DNA of 64,000 nt from Trichuris trichiura (Eukaryota > Nematoda > Enoplea > Trichinellida > Trichuridae), in the NCBI GenBank assembly GCA_037903355.1, contig JBAJFE010000032.1, forward strand, positions 434,001 through 498,000. Direction: 5' to 3'. Positions 53,512 to 64,000 of this stretch are shown here, piece by piece. Made by a program: the position numbers and the translations under genes. The notes beneath the pieces were generated by a model, which was not told where the DNA came from, ran no database searches, and was given only the letters and a program-made list of their open reading frames with translations. Within the stretch, counting starts at the first letter, position 1. Every line of letters begins with the position of its first letter.

Positions 53512-56500
53512 CTTGGATGGATAAATAGGAGAACTATAAAGGGCACAGTTACGTTGATGACATATTACGAAACTCCTTGTGCTTAGAAATTATTATACTT
53601 CAAAAATTGCATGAATCAGTAAGATGAATGGCTGTCGTAACTACGAAGATACCACCAACCAATCTCGTTGTTTAGTGCTTTACCGCATCGAAAGGAGTAA
53701 GTGCACATGCTGATTTTGTGTGAAAACCAACCTCGCAGTTAAGGACGAAATGAGAAGTCAAAAAATAAAATTCCATCCGACTTCTACAAGATATGCTGCT
53801 CATAAGGAAGCAGGGTGAATTTTCGTCTGTGGTTAATGAAGAGCAGACTTTTACATAGGAGTATTTCCTTTTGTGTAGAAGGCGGAACGAGAGTGCCAAC
53901 GAAAGTTGCTTCTCTCGTACTAGAGGGCTCATGTATTGTACGTTCTTCCTTACAAAGGGACAAACTATAGAATAAACTTCACATAAAGCATTAGCCGTGT
54001 TGACTGACGATGGAAAATTCTCAGTTTGAATGAAACAGGTTGAAAATGCCCCATTATCTAGACACGGAATGGTTAACGTCGGTACAATATTTTTCATTTT
54101 TCCTATTGAATTAACAGCAGCAGATAACCCTACGAGTGACTCAAGATTCTGCCATCGTAAACAGGGATTGACTCATGAAAGCAACAGCGCAGGAGCTGTT
54201 GACGCAAACATCATTGGATGTTACCTTGCTGCCTGACACAAGAGCTTTTGTCAAAAACAGGGATAGCCATCGAATGGTTACACGCTCTGGCCCTGCGGAG
54301 ACGATTATATAAGGAGCTGGAATGGGCCTGATGAGGTTGTTAGCGTCGTTAAGGCGAACGAGGGTAAGCTGAACGGAGCAGTCGTAAAGTTCAGACTCGT
54401 TGCTTTAATGTTTTTTAATAAGTAGTTCGACTAAGTCTTTTATGGAGACAACTAGCTGGGAACGACCAAGGCCACATTGCATGTTAATCCCTGAGCATTT
54501 ACTGGTGTAGATGCAAAGGCGTTGTAAAATACGCCCATTTCTAGCTCATTGGCCAGCTCTTTCAGCCACTTAAAATAGGTGACGCTTATGGAAATGAACT
54601 AACGATGGAAACCTCATTTAAAAACTCAAGTAAAACCAGTCCTAAAAAGATTCCATAGCAGTAAGCTTAAATGTCCAACTTTAAAAGCGAGTCACTGAAC
54701 TGCACAGTGTTACCTTCGTGGTAATGGTTTGTGGATTCAAAAACTTGTAATGACGTGTCTTCAGCGCAGTTGAACTGCTTTCTCATGAAACTCAGCCAAA
54801 CTTCGGAAGTCAAGCTTTCCTAATGTAATTTATCATATTTCGGCGGAGCCCAAAAAGCTGTATGACTGCCAATTCGATTCTTAAAATAAGTTGTGGCGAC
54901 ACGAGCTGCACTCATCCTAACATCAATGCTGCCTATGTGTTTGCTGCTAGGAAAGACGCAAAGTTTGACCACCAGCGCTTGCAATAAACAAAATTTAAAA
55001 CTAGGAGCTTTAACGAAACCAGGAAAACAGGAACTATCAGATTCACAGATCGACGATGCCTATTTTTTATGGTTAAGTTGTACAAAGAGCTTTTTGAAAG
55101 AAACCATGATAGCGTAAGGAAATGAACTTGCTGCAACCGAATTCTTTAAACACTTGCTAACGTCAAACCTTTACGGAGAAAATATGAGTTCAGCCTACAT
55201 TGGGAATCAGTCTTCCCTAGCACAATCGAATGTTCATTAGTAAGATGGAAAGCACATGCTTCATTTTGCAAGCACACTGCAGTTGAAAGGTGCCAAACAA
55301 AAAATCAATATCACTTAGCTCAACTTAATAGCCAGCCAACTATTCATTTAGAGCTAATAGTTCATTTCACAAAACAGCTCGTAATTCTTCGATTACAAGT
55401 GTAAAAGGTAAAATCCTACCTTTCTCTTTAGGAAAGCTTTTAAATATGTGAAAATACACTGCTTTTATAACCTCAGCATTGAGTAAACGCCCGCGTAACC
55501 TATTTGCGCAGTGGCTGCAATGTGATTTGCAGTATCTTCCTCCATACCATAGGATCTAGCGCGAAAGTTCAAAACAACTGAGTATACACAAAAGTGGTAA
55601 TCAGTTTAGACGTGCTGAATAAAAGCTTAAAAAGAGACACTGCATACGCATATTCACGAATATGTAAACTCAAGGCGTCATTATTAATTGTCTAGAATAA
55701 TAATTAGCTGTAAACAGACTGAGCTCTACTGGGAGTGCAAATTTCAAGACACGCAGCGTCACGCTGGAATGGTAGATTAAACAGAATTTTTCAGGAAAAA
55801 AATTATAATCTGACTAATTAACTTCAAAAAATATTTTTCACAATGGTGTTCGAAGTGAAGTGTATATCCATTCGCCTTTGATTTTTGAAAATACTCAGCA
55901 CCTATTATCAGCTGGAACCTCGTTGACTTAACCCAAATGCGCCGTTTAAACAAAATACTAAAAGCCTTAAGAAAAAGATTTTTACCTGCCATTTCACTTC
56001 TCGTTTATAGCGTACCACTTGGTGACTACATTATACTCCAACTGCTCCAGGCAACAATGTGAGGTCGTTTTAATAGCATCGATAAAGTCTTGTGTTTCTA
56101 GATTCAGTAATACCTTTTGTTGCCTTCTGAATGTTACCTATCCCGCTATTTCGCCATTCAGCTGCTTCTAGTGTAGTTAAATTGTGAAAACCCACTTTCA
56201 ATTGCTTTAAAAGAAATAAAACTAAAAAGTAACAGTTAAAGTGACTACTACAATAAGCGAACTTTTTCTTTTTACTTTCCGGCCGTATTTATGCTAATAT
56301 ATGAAAAGAATATTTTGACTGCTGACCACAAGTGTTTTTAATGCAGTCATTGCAGTAACTGCATTTTAATGCAGTAGATGCAATCATTGATTCTTTAGTA
56401 AAATAAAAATTCAGTCGTGTAATTGAAGTTATCATCCTCAAGTAATATTCAGATGACGTCACCAAACAATAGTGCTAATAAATCGAAAAATTTTTAAAAT

Positions 56501-56870
56501 TCAGCTGAAGAAAAATAAATACGTTATGCCAGAAATCGAGTTTGTTGCAGCGTATGCAAACAACCAAACGAAGCGGTGTTTTCATGTTTTTGGTTGCATT
56601 TCGATTTGAGCAAAGCATTGACCAACCTTGATTTACTTGTCCGCATCAGAAAGCAGCAATGAAAAATTGCTGGTTCTTTTGAGTAAACAACAGCGAATGA
56701 ATGAAAAATTTTCCCATTAATAGATCGTCAGCGCCTTTACTATGCTAGTTACTAGAGCTGTCAGCGCACTTTCTGATAACAGACTGCGCTGATAAAGCCC
56801 ATTCACGCGACAGAACATAAAACCTACTTTGAAAATAGCTTTTTGGTACAGGAAAAGAGAACGTCATGTA
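53512..56870. other. Intergenic region, partly duplicated
   Basis: Segments 53640-53800 and about 54780-54940 are homologous to 62380-62530 and 62884-63040 respectively, so they belong to the duplicated block. No gene is recognised. The 141-codon minus frame at 53672-54097 is not kept in the homologous block. Confidence 0.5.
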
Positions 56871-57065
56871 TTGCAAAAGTTTTATTACGGAATTATTCCC
56901 GTTTAATGTGTTAAATAACTCCGGAGCTTTCGGGTCGACCGAGACCCGTCTCCGTCGACCCGAAAGCTCCGGAGTTATTTAACACATTAAACGGGAATAA
57001 TTCCGTAATAAAACTTTTGCATTATGAAAACATACGCTCCCGTACCAAGAAACCACATTTTCAAC
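56871..57065. mobile_element. Foldback element FB-C, 11-bp target duplication
   Basis: AACGTCATGTA is present at both borders (56860-56870 and 57066-57076). The arms are almost directly adjacent, with no loop region. The left arm runs TTGCAAAAGTTTTATTACGG to CTCCGGAGCTTTCGGGTC. The right arm is its complement plus an unpaired tail of about 44 nt ending GTACCAAGAAACCACATTTT. The tail is on the right here and on the left in FB-A, FB-B and PLE2, so insertion orientation can be read from it. Confidence 0.88.
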
Positions 57066-57076
57066 AACGTCATGTA

Positions 57077-58461
57077 GAGCATATATTTTTATTGTTACGG
57101 GAAAATCCCTTTAGACTAATCAACAGATTTTTGCACCGGAATTTTCAGGTGACTCCCCTCGTCTTTAGCGGATAGAGAAGGGGTATTTCCTTTTCCAGAC
57201 GGTAACATTTTTGTTGTCTATTTGCGTAGCCAGATATGGATGCAGACTTTAAAATATGGATATGGATACACAAAGAAAAAGAGAAAAGATAAATAGATAA
57301 AAATAAAAATGGACATGGATATAGATAGCTCTGAAAGAAAATGAGAAACAAAACAACAAATGGCTGTAGATATAGACAACGAACACGATATACCGCAGGG
57401 AAAATGAAAACAAACAATTTAGATATGCATTGAATTTAAAATATGGATATAGAAATAGATAAATGGACTTGAATGCAGCTCTGTAACCTTCAAAACCTCA
57501 ACTGGAGAATAATTAACTATGGACTACAAAAATCCAATAAGGGCAGTTTTCAACGAAAATAGCTCATTGTAAAACGCCAGACACACTTTAGAACTTTCAA
57601 CAGTTTCATTGTTACTATCTTTCTTTCAGCAAAACAGCTAGCTAATAATCTCCGCATTTTTGCTTACTCTTCTTAGACAGACATACCCAACAAAAAAGTC
57701 ATCTAATGGGAACAATAAATGAAATGCTATGATCAGCGATCTCAAGGTAAAATTTTGCGTTCTACATAAAATATTAGTTATGTTGATACAAGCAGGAAGA
57801 AGCATACTGTTCCCCCTGTTAAATTTTTAGACACTGCTGATCGAGCAAAAAACGCAGCAACTGATCATTCAAAATTCGAATTATTAGCTGAACTTAGGAG
57901 TAATAATTTTTTTCACTGGGAATAACTTCGTAAAGATGCATTTAGTTCCACAGGACGCATTGGACAATTGATGAGTATGGAAGTCAAGAAATGAGTGTTT
58001 CACTGATAGGCTAACGAGCGTCCTTGGATTCAATATCCACAATGCTAACTGCTCTAATACAGTGCCCTGTTTGACTGAAATTCCAGGAAATTGAATGCGC
58101 ACGCCAAAGCAAAATGTAACTAAGCCCTAACAATGTTTGGAAATTGTATTGGGAGCTCATAAGGTTTCGGCGCAGATAAACTGACGCGCAACTCTTGGGC
58201 AGGCATGCAGCTTTGTAAAAGGTCTCACTGTCCGCAAGCTTTACAGGTGTTTGTTTGGCCAAGCTGGTTGAACACTATCAGCCTTCTGCCCTTTCATGGT
58301 TCACCATTAGTTTGACGTGCACCATGTTTTGCTGCGGAAATTTAATTCCTGCTAGTCAAGTCTCATGCCTCTCTTTATTAGATTATCTCTATTAGATTTA
58401 TGTTAGGAAGAGTTACATGCCTTGCGGAAACAAATCGATAGAGGACGAAGCACACTAAATA
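57077..58461. other. Intergenic region
   Basis: No gene is recognised. It is purine-rich, with ATGGATAT-like repeats, at about 57230-57470. The ORFs at 57884-58262 look like chance. Confidence 0.45.
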
Positions 58462-59880
58462 CAGTGGAACTTCCAAAGTTGATCACCTCTATATGTTGCC
58501 CACCTCTTAAGTTGACCGAATTTTGACCAGTTGGTTTGTCCACACGTTAATACTCGCAAGGACAACCTCTATACATCGACCACCTCCGTAAGTGGGAAGT
58601 TGACCACTTTAGCCGTGACGTGGTATAGGGGCCCAATGCTAGTTTGCTCTCTGTATGTTGACCGCCTCAGTTTGCTCTGCGTCAGTCGCTAAGAGCTGTT
58701 AACCGTCAGTGCTTCAATGTGCTATCTATTACTCAACATAGCGAAATTTTTCATTACCGCGCATTGGCGATTCCTGATAACAGAACTGATTCCGTCACCT
58801 TGATGATACCTTTTTCATGCTTGCCGGCGCTGCTTGCGCATTTTCTCGTTTACACGAACTCCCACCTTGGCGTCGGCAGCATTCTCCCATAGCGCAAAAT
58901 ATGACGAATCGAGCCCAGTTGTATTCGTTTGAGTCGAGCTCAATTCCTTTCATTCGCTTTGCTGTAGCCGTGCGGGAGGTGGCCTTAATGTGTCTTCGCG
59001 AGTAAATATAGTCCGGTTTACGCAGTTATAGCTACCAAGCTGGTTGCAGTTTGCATTATGGCCAAACGGAAAGAATCGAGAGAGTTGGCACTGAGGGAAA
59101 AGAGGATCTTATCCACTTTCTCAAAACCAACAGTCAAAGGAAGACAGCGGAACGGTTTCATGTCAGCAAGACTACCGTTTGCAACATCCAGAAATGTAAA
59201 CGTGAGTACTTGGAAAGATATGATAAAGAAAGCGGAGACGCGCAGCAAAAAAGGAGGAGAACCTCCTTCGACCAAGTCAATGGAGCAGCGTTAAGTTGGT
59301 TTAAACAAATGAGAGCAGCTAATGCACGGATCTCTAGCCCAATGATCCAGGAAAGTGCTAGACAATTCGCCGTAGATTACGGGTTGACAGGTTTCTGAAC
59401 ATCAAGCAGTTGGCTCGAGAAGTTCAAGCTTTGTCATAAGATTTCTGAGAAAATCTTACGCGGCGAATCTGGCGAAGTTCCCGTCGAGGTTCTGGAAAAA
59501 CTTCATCGCGACGTTTCGTTATTTCGCCAGTGGCTTTGAGGAAGAAGGCATTTTCCATGCTGAAAAATGCTCAGAGATGCTGAGCGGGGTAGCTAGCGCG
59601 GAGGCACCCCTTAACGCTTATGTCTGCAATAAGAACAAGCACCAGACTAGAATTGACACCTTTTTCAGCAAGCACTGTCGCCGTTGAAAAGCTTATGCGT
59701 GATTTTACGATGTTATTTTTATGCATCTCGCCATTTAATAGACTTCCAGTAGATGGTGCGCAAAAAAATAAAACGCATATAGATATTAATCTATTCAGCC
59801 GAGCCGCTTATACCCACAACCTCCATACGTTGACTAGTTTTTTCCAGTCTGTTGGGTGGTCAACTTACAGAGGTTAACTG
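58462..59880 (+). mobile_element. Tigger/pogo-like DNA transposon, internally deleted
   Basis: The ends are inverted (CAGTGGAACTTCCAAAGTTG at left; complement of CAGTTAACCTCTGTAAGTTG at right) and flanked by TA on both sides (58460-58461, 59881-59882). The interior has a broken transposase N-terminus. The DDE catalytic domain is absent, so the element is not autonomous. Its ends are the source of the MITE at 32876-33044. Confidence 0.85.
59058..59540 (+). pseudogene. Tigger transposase N-terminal DNA-binding region, frameshifted
   Basis: It starts MAKRKESRELALREK, then continues one frame over (shift near 59100) with DLIHFLKTNSQRKTAERFHV and SKTTVCNIQK. This is the pogo/CENP-B helix-turn-helix. 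A second CENP-B-type HTH follows (LSWFKQMRAANARISSPMIQ), then a TGA at 59396-59398 and in-frame SSSWLEKFKLCHKIS. Lesions are therefore at least one frameshift and one stop, with the catalytic core lost. Confidence 0.85.
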
Positions 59881-61350
59881 TACTTACCACTGCTCGTTGT
59901 AGAAACGTAGCGCCACGCGGGCGAAACAGCCATCGAAGGGAAGCCTACGAAATGTGATGGGTAAAACAATTTATGTCAACCTCATCTAATGGACGTGGTC
60001 TGTTCGCCGCAGTCATCGAAAAGCGACGGGTATATCGTTTGTTCGCTCGTTGCCTCTCATTGTTATTGTTGCTGCCGTCGTGGAAGGTCGGTTGGGTGCT
60101 CGCCGCAAAGTCTGACTGACTAGGAGGGACCAAGGCCTGACGGGTCAAGATAGATCTGACGGCTGAGGTCTCCGCCAAGGTCAGTCGGATGGAGCGGCTT
60201 GCTAACATGATGACCGACCCGACGGGTGGCGCACATAGCACTGATGACGGGCCCTGGTAAGGCCTGAAAGCTCCGCAGATTGACGTTTAAAAATAAACGT
60301 TAATTTAACGAACGGGTTGCCAAGCCACAAAATTTTTATTATCAATATCAATTCTCATGATAAGAATAACACAGGGCGACAAAGTATAGCAAATACGCGA
60401 TTGTAAATCGAAGAAGTTGCTGGTTCCACAATTCGCACTGAAAGGCAACAAAGACTAGTGGTATTCTACAACGATGCTACATCAACCTATGTTTACGCAT
60501 ATGAAAACAAACAATGGAAATCATGTTGGGATAATGAATTTATTTATATTAATACAGTAGCATTTCGGCAAGCCCAAAAGTGTGCGGTCTATAATAATGT
60601 TGAAAAATGTATGGAACGGTATAACGTTTAGAATCGTTAGCTTTTCAGATCTGTTAAAGCTGCATTTTGTCTTACTTTGCTTGCTAAACCTGTCAGAGAT
60701 TACTTATCATGTGTGCAGAGAGTTATTTACTTTGGAGCAGTTGCGAACAAGCACCATGAATTCATCGTAAAACTTAAACTTAGTAATAGTTCTGTTTTCT
60801 GGCTAATTTTAAACATTAATGCAGTTAGTTTATTTACGATTCATCCTATTTTGATTAACAAGGTTGGGTGCTGGATATTTCAGAATACTAATACGTTTAC
60901 CAAATCTCCTTCTCACGCTAGACTTAACAGAATATACTTGTTAGACTGAGCTTAGTTGGAAAGAGCAGGCCTTTAGGTTCAGCATGAAGGATTGGCATTT
61001 ACTCCCAATCTGGTTGTGCTGAGGAATTCAAAGAGCAAAAGCCAAATCAAATTCAAAGTGCCATGCTCACTCTAACATCATTCCTGCCTATAAACAAAAT
61101 CCTTTAAATATGATGTTTCTGGAAAGATTTGACCTTTGTTCATCATCCTTTAATATAGCTAGGTCAGTTTTAATTATAAAACACATGCGCAAGGTAAAGC
61201 ACGTTGTTTCTTCGGCGACAAGTCGAACGCAGTGTACAGCAAAAACGGATCACCAATTATTAGGAAGCCCGGACTGCTGCAAGTCAGTCCTGTGTTTGTA
61301 AACCCACGTCGTTATGCTACTGGAATAGTTATTTTCTGATGGATTAACTT
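59881..61350. other. Intergenic region with Penelope-type relic and duplicated flank
   Basis: It contains the reverse-orientation Penelope-type terminal sequence (about 60090-60330) and, from about 61160, the duplicated 3' flank of the cysteine-rich gene. A 24-27 bp sequence around CTCACTCTAACATCATTCCT at about 61068 recurs at about 63013. No gene was recognised. Confidence 0.5.
60090..60330 (-). repeat. Degenerate Penelope-type terminal repeat, copy 2
   Basis: Homologous in reverse complement to 27455-27730. On the plus strand it carries CTGATGAC-GGGCC-CTGGTAA-GGCCT-GAAAG (60241-60272), the hammerhead-like motif with U in the variable core position. It is followed by CTCCGCAG and an AACGTT...AACGGGTT end. 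Confidence 0.72.
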
Positions 61351-62238
61351 TTAGGAATTCACGCAAAGCGAAGCTGCTTCATGAGCAGAACCTTCGCAAA
61401 AGTATATTCGCCTTCCTATCCACTGTCCATAGCCACGATTGAGCAAGTACCGTTTCCCAGAAACGGTGAACTGGCACGCTGTCGAGATGCTTGAATCCAT
61501 GCAGAACCATCCAGCATGCTGCCCATTGTCAGATGGCTTAGGGATGGCGCCTCCCATGGATGGCGCAGGGTTTGTAGGATTGCTTACAGTTGGATTATCG
61601 TGGGCAGGATGATTTCCTTTTCCTCTTTGGTTATTGGGAGAATTGCTTCGCTTGTCAAAGAATGAGAGCTTTTCATCTTCTTGACACCGAGCTATAGTTT
61701 TTCCATCGCCATAGAATTCACCAAGTTTTACTATTCCATTTCCGTTATCACATCCAATGAATACGGCTGCTACTCTGCCGTCTGCCATCTGACAATGAAG
61801 CGTTGAATTATTAAACCTATATTTCTGACCAGGTTGAACACGCTTTCCATCCACTGTAGCGCAACCGATTGCTCTAATGCCCATATTACTTTCGTCAAGG
61901 CTGCACATGTAATACAGCTTGCCCATTGCAAAGCCGGCCCCTGGTTCTACTCGAGCATCACCGAGTAGGCAAAATATAGGAACCATAGTCACTTTACATG
62001 CTTCTTTCGAAAAAGTGCACGCATACTCAATCTGATTGTGAACCACTTTGGCATCGTAGTTATAGGTTCTGTTAAAGAATCGGCAACCTAACAGCTGCTC
62101 CCCAACAGTGGCTTCATTACAGTTTCCTGGACGATGGCTAGTTTCTTCGTATATCATAATCCATGGTGAAACGGAACTCTTCCTGTTAGCTTCTGACCCG
62201 CGCAGGAGAAAAACAAGAAAGATGGCGTAAACGTACAT
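61351..62238 (-). CDS. Secreted cysteine-rich protein, 295 residues (paralog 2)
   Basis: The open frame begins at 62379, but the upstream 47 codons match non-coding DNA in front of paralog 1. The Met at 62238 (MYVYAIFLVFLLRGSEANRK) lines up exactly with the paralog's start and gives a signal peptide, so I use 62238. The mature part keeps the same four cysteine modules (for example KLYYMCSLDESNMGIRAIGC), a Ser/Asn/Pro-rich linker, and the C-terminal unit WFCMDSSISTACQFTVSGKR with YGQWIGRRIYFC. The module TFSKEACKVTMVPIFCLLG is identical in both copies, while linkers differ. Intact frames in both copies suggest both are used. Function is unknown. Confidence 0.88.
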   Translation of the reverse strand: MYVYAIFLVFLLRGSEANRKSSVSPWIMIYEETSHRPGNCNEATVGEQLLGCRFFNRTYNYDAKVVHNQIEYACTFSKEACKVTMVPIFCLLGDARVEPGAGFAMGKLYYMCSLDESNMGIRAIGCATVDGKRVQPGQKYRFNNSTLHCQMADGRVAAVFIGCDNGNGIVKLGEFYGDGKTIARCQEDEKLSFFDKRSNSPNNQRGKGNHPAHDNPTVSNPTNPAPSMGGAIPKPSDNGQHAGWFCMDSSISTACQFTVSGKRYLLNRGYGQWIGRRIYFCEGSAHEAASLCVNS

Positions 62239-64000
62239 CTTGGATGTATAAACAGGATAGCTATAAAGCGAGACATTGACTAACGGTGATGAGCTATTAC
62301 GGAACTCCTTATGTTTAGAGTTTAGTGTTCTGTAGAAGTTGCATGAATCATTAAAACGAATACCCATCGTAGGCGCCAAGATTTCGCCAGCAGATACGTT
62401 GTTTAGTGCTCTACTAGTTTAGGAAGGGTAAACGCGCACACCGTTTCCGTTTAGAAACCAACTTCGCCTTTAAGGGAGAAATGCGAAGTCTGAAAAGTAA
62501 AACTTCATCAGACAGCGTGTTTGGTGCTCTGCCAGACTTTGACTGAGGCTTCCGCAACTACTACTAACTGTACGCTTATTAGTCGCGGAGCATTTATTGT
62601 TGGAAATGCAAGTATATTTGAAAATTAGCTCAGCAGTACTTCAGTGATCAGCTGTTTTTGCTATGATAAACAGGTGAACCCTTCGGAAAGGAACTATACG
62701 GCGTACAAGTCCATTTAAAAACCAAAATAAACACTACTGCTAAGAAATTCCGGAGCATTAAGTTGAGTTGTGTAATTCTAGAGCACGTTACTCAACTGCT
62801 CAGTGCTATCATAGCAGTAATAGCTTGTGGAAGCAAAATCTGTCACGCACATATATCTTTGTTGCAATTGACATAAACGGTTTTGTCGTGAAGCTCAGCC
62901 CAACATGTCGCAATGAAGTTTTGCTAATGCAATTATCATATTGCGCCGGAGCCTAAAGATCTGCCTGATAACCAGTTGGGTTCGAAAAACAAGCTGCACT
63001 GACATGAGCCGTACTCACTCTAACATCATTCCTGCCTATAGTTCTGCTGATAAAAAAAGAAACAGACTGTAATGACTAGCGCATGCAATAAATGGAACGT
63101 AATACAGGTATCGCCGGTTAACGAAGGTTGATGGGACCAGAAAATTGTCCATAAAAGGAACATTGATAAGTCGAAAAAACGGTTGCTGTTTTTAACATGG
63201 GAAGCCGTTTTAAGCAAACTCGGTCCTTTTGAAAACAGGCTACTAAGCCTTACTGACTGGTGATATGACGTAAGGAAACATGCGCAGCAATAACGCATAG
63301 TAGAAATATTGACCCTGCAAGTGACAAAAATACATTTTAAGTAAAAGCAATTTATGTAGGATGTTTCCACTGATGTAATTGGTAACCTACTAATCCTAGT
63401 GGAATACTAAAATCGCGGGGAATGGCCGGCTGGAGGAGTCGTAGGATTCTATAGCCTAGCCTGGAGGAAGCACTATTGTCTGATCCACACGTCTGCCTCT
63501 GTAGATAGCGGTTGTCGCGCTTCTTCGACATCTGCCATTGAAATAGAAGGCGATTCTCGGAAAACTGATTAGCTGTTGCTGCGTTGATTTACTTGTCGCA
63601 GGAATGAAAAAATAGTTCGAGAAAGAGCGTAGATATTATGGAAAGAGGTCAAAACAATTGGAACTTGCTATCAGCGCTGTTCGTTCGTCTGTCAGCAGTA
63701 CGGCAGGACAGTTTATGGACTAACGCAAAGGGGAACCGGCTGACCGCTACAGAAAGGCAGGAAAACGGTACAAATAGTCAAAGCCTGCTATTGTTCCGTC
63801 TCATTTTTTCGTAAAAGCGAAAATTCGTAAAGCGGGGGATACCCCTACTGGCATTTTTAACAAGATCAAAAAATAGGAAGTATTAGAGTCATATATCGAA
63901 AATGCGCAGATATTAAGATGATGCCTATCTTTGACAGTTTTATCATACGTAGAGCTCTTTGAAATAAATGATGATAGCCTATCGTACTAAACCCACTGCA
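62239..64000. other. Upstream flank of paralog 2 and end of window
   Basis: 62239-63040 is largely homologous to the flank upstream of paralog 1 (53512-54940), with indels. Beyond 63040 no gene is recognised. ORFs at 62768-62956 and 63026-63370 have no family resemblance. Confidence 0.45.

Noticed and set aside
53672..54097. 141-codon minus-strand frame upstream of paralog 1
   Set aside because: The homologous flank of paralog 2 (62400-62560) does not keep this frame, so it is most likely chance.
62239..62379. N-terminal extension of 47 residues on paralog 2
   Set aside because: The DNA is homologous to non-coding 5' flank of paralog 1, and the signal peptide begins at the internal Met at 62238.

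Overview
The window is nuclear DNA from an animal, most likely a clade I (Dorylaimia) nematode of the whipworm type. The evidence is split genes with mostly about 50 nt introns, a TWK-type two-pore K+ channel, secreted cysteine-rich proteins of nematode style, and an AT-rich intergenic background. The genus is inference; I could not run a search. Exon borders were assigned by eye from GT-AG sites, reading phase and family consensus.

Left part (1-30.7 kb), gene-rich: a secreted dye-decolorizing (DyP) haem peroxidase in seven exons (727-3341, +); a one-exon carnosine N-methyltransferase (4512-5606, -); a one-exon ESCRT-III subunit CHMP3/Vps24 (6990-7655, +); a decayed Penelope-like retroelement, PLE1 (9541-12597, coding strand -); the mitochondrial RNA-binding protein Clueless/CLUH (14426 to about 24890, +, roughly 20 exons); an unrecognised ORF (28374-28991, -); and a four-exon cytochrome b561 (29498-30648, +). 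One CLU intron is 4.57 kb long. It holds a Tigger/pogo DNA transposon, and inside that sit a Penelope fragment flanked by inverted arms and a small foldback element.

Middle part (30.7-47.9 kb), sparse: a Tigger-derived MITE, a histone H2B relic in which two pieces of the gene lie head to head around TA repeats, a (TTA)n tract, a three-exon K2P channel (35766-40305, -), and a 238 bp (AC)n tract. There is otherwise long unannotatable sequence.

Right part (47.9-64 kb): three minus-strand genes for secreted cysteine-rich multi-module proteins. A 725-residue gene contains a coding minisatellite and two C-terminal repeats. A 294/295-residue pair lies in a segmental duplication that includes flanking DNA. 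Between the two paralogs lie a foldback element and a degenerate Tigger.

The most interesting items are the DyP peroxidase, a family not expected in an animal yet intron-bearing and with a signal peptide; a dispersed family of inverted-arm elements with 10-13 bp target duplications that share ends with a Penelope fragment; and a recurring RNA motif, CTGANGAC-stem-loop-GAAA, in these elements and in PLE1, which looks like a hammerhead ribozyme core with compensated stem changes. The genes share no obvious pathway; they are ordinary housekeeping, membrane and secreted functions side by side.
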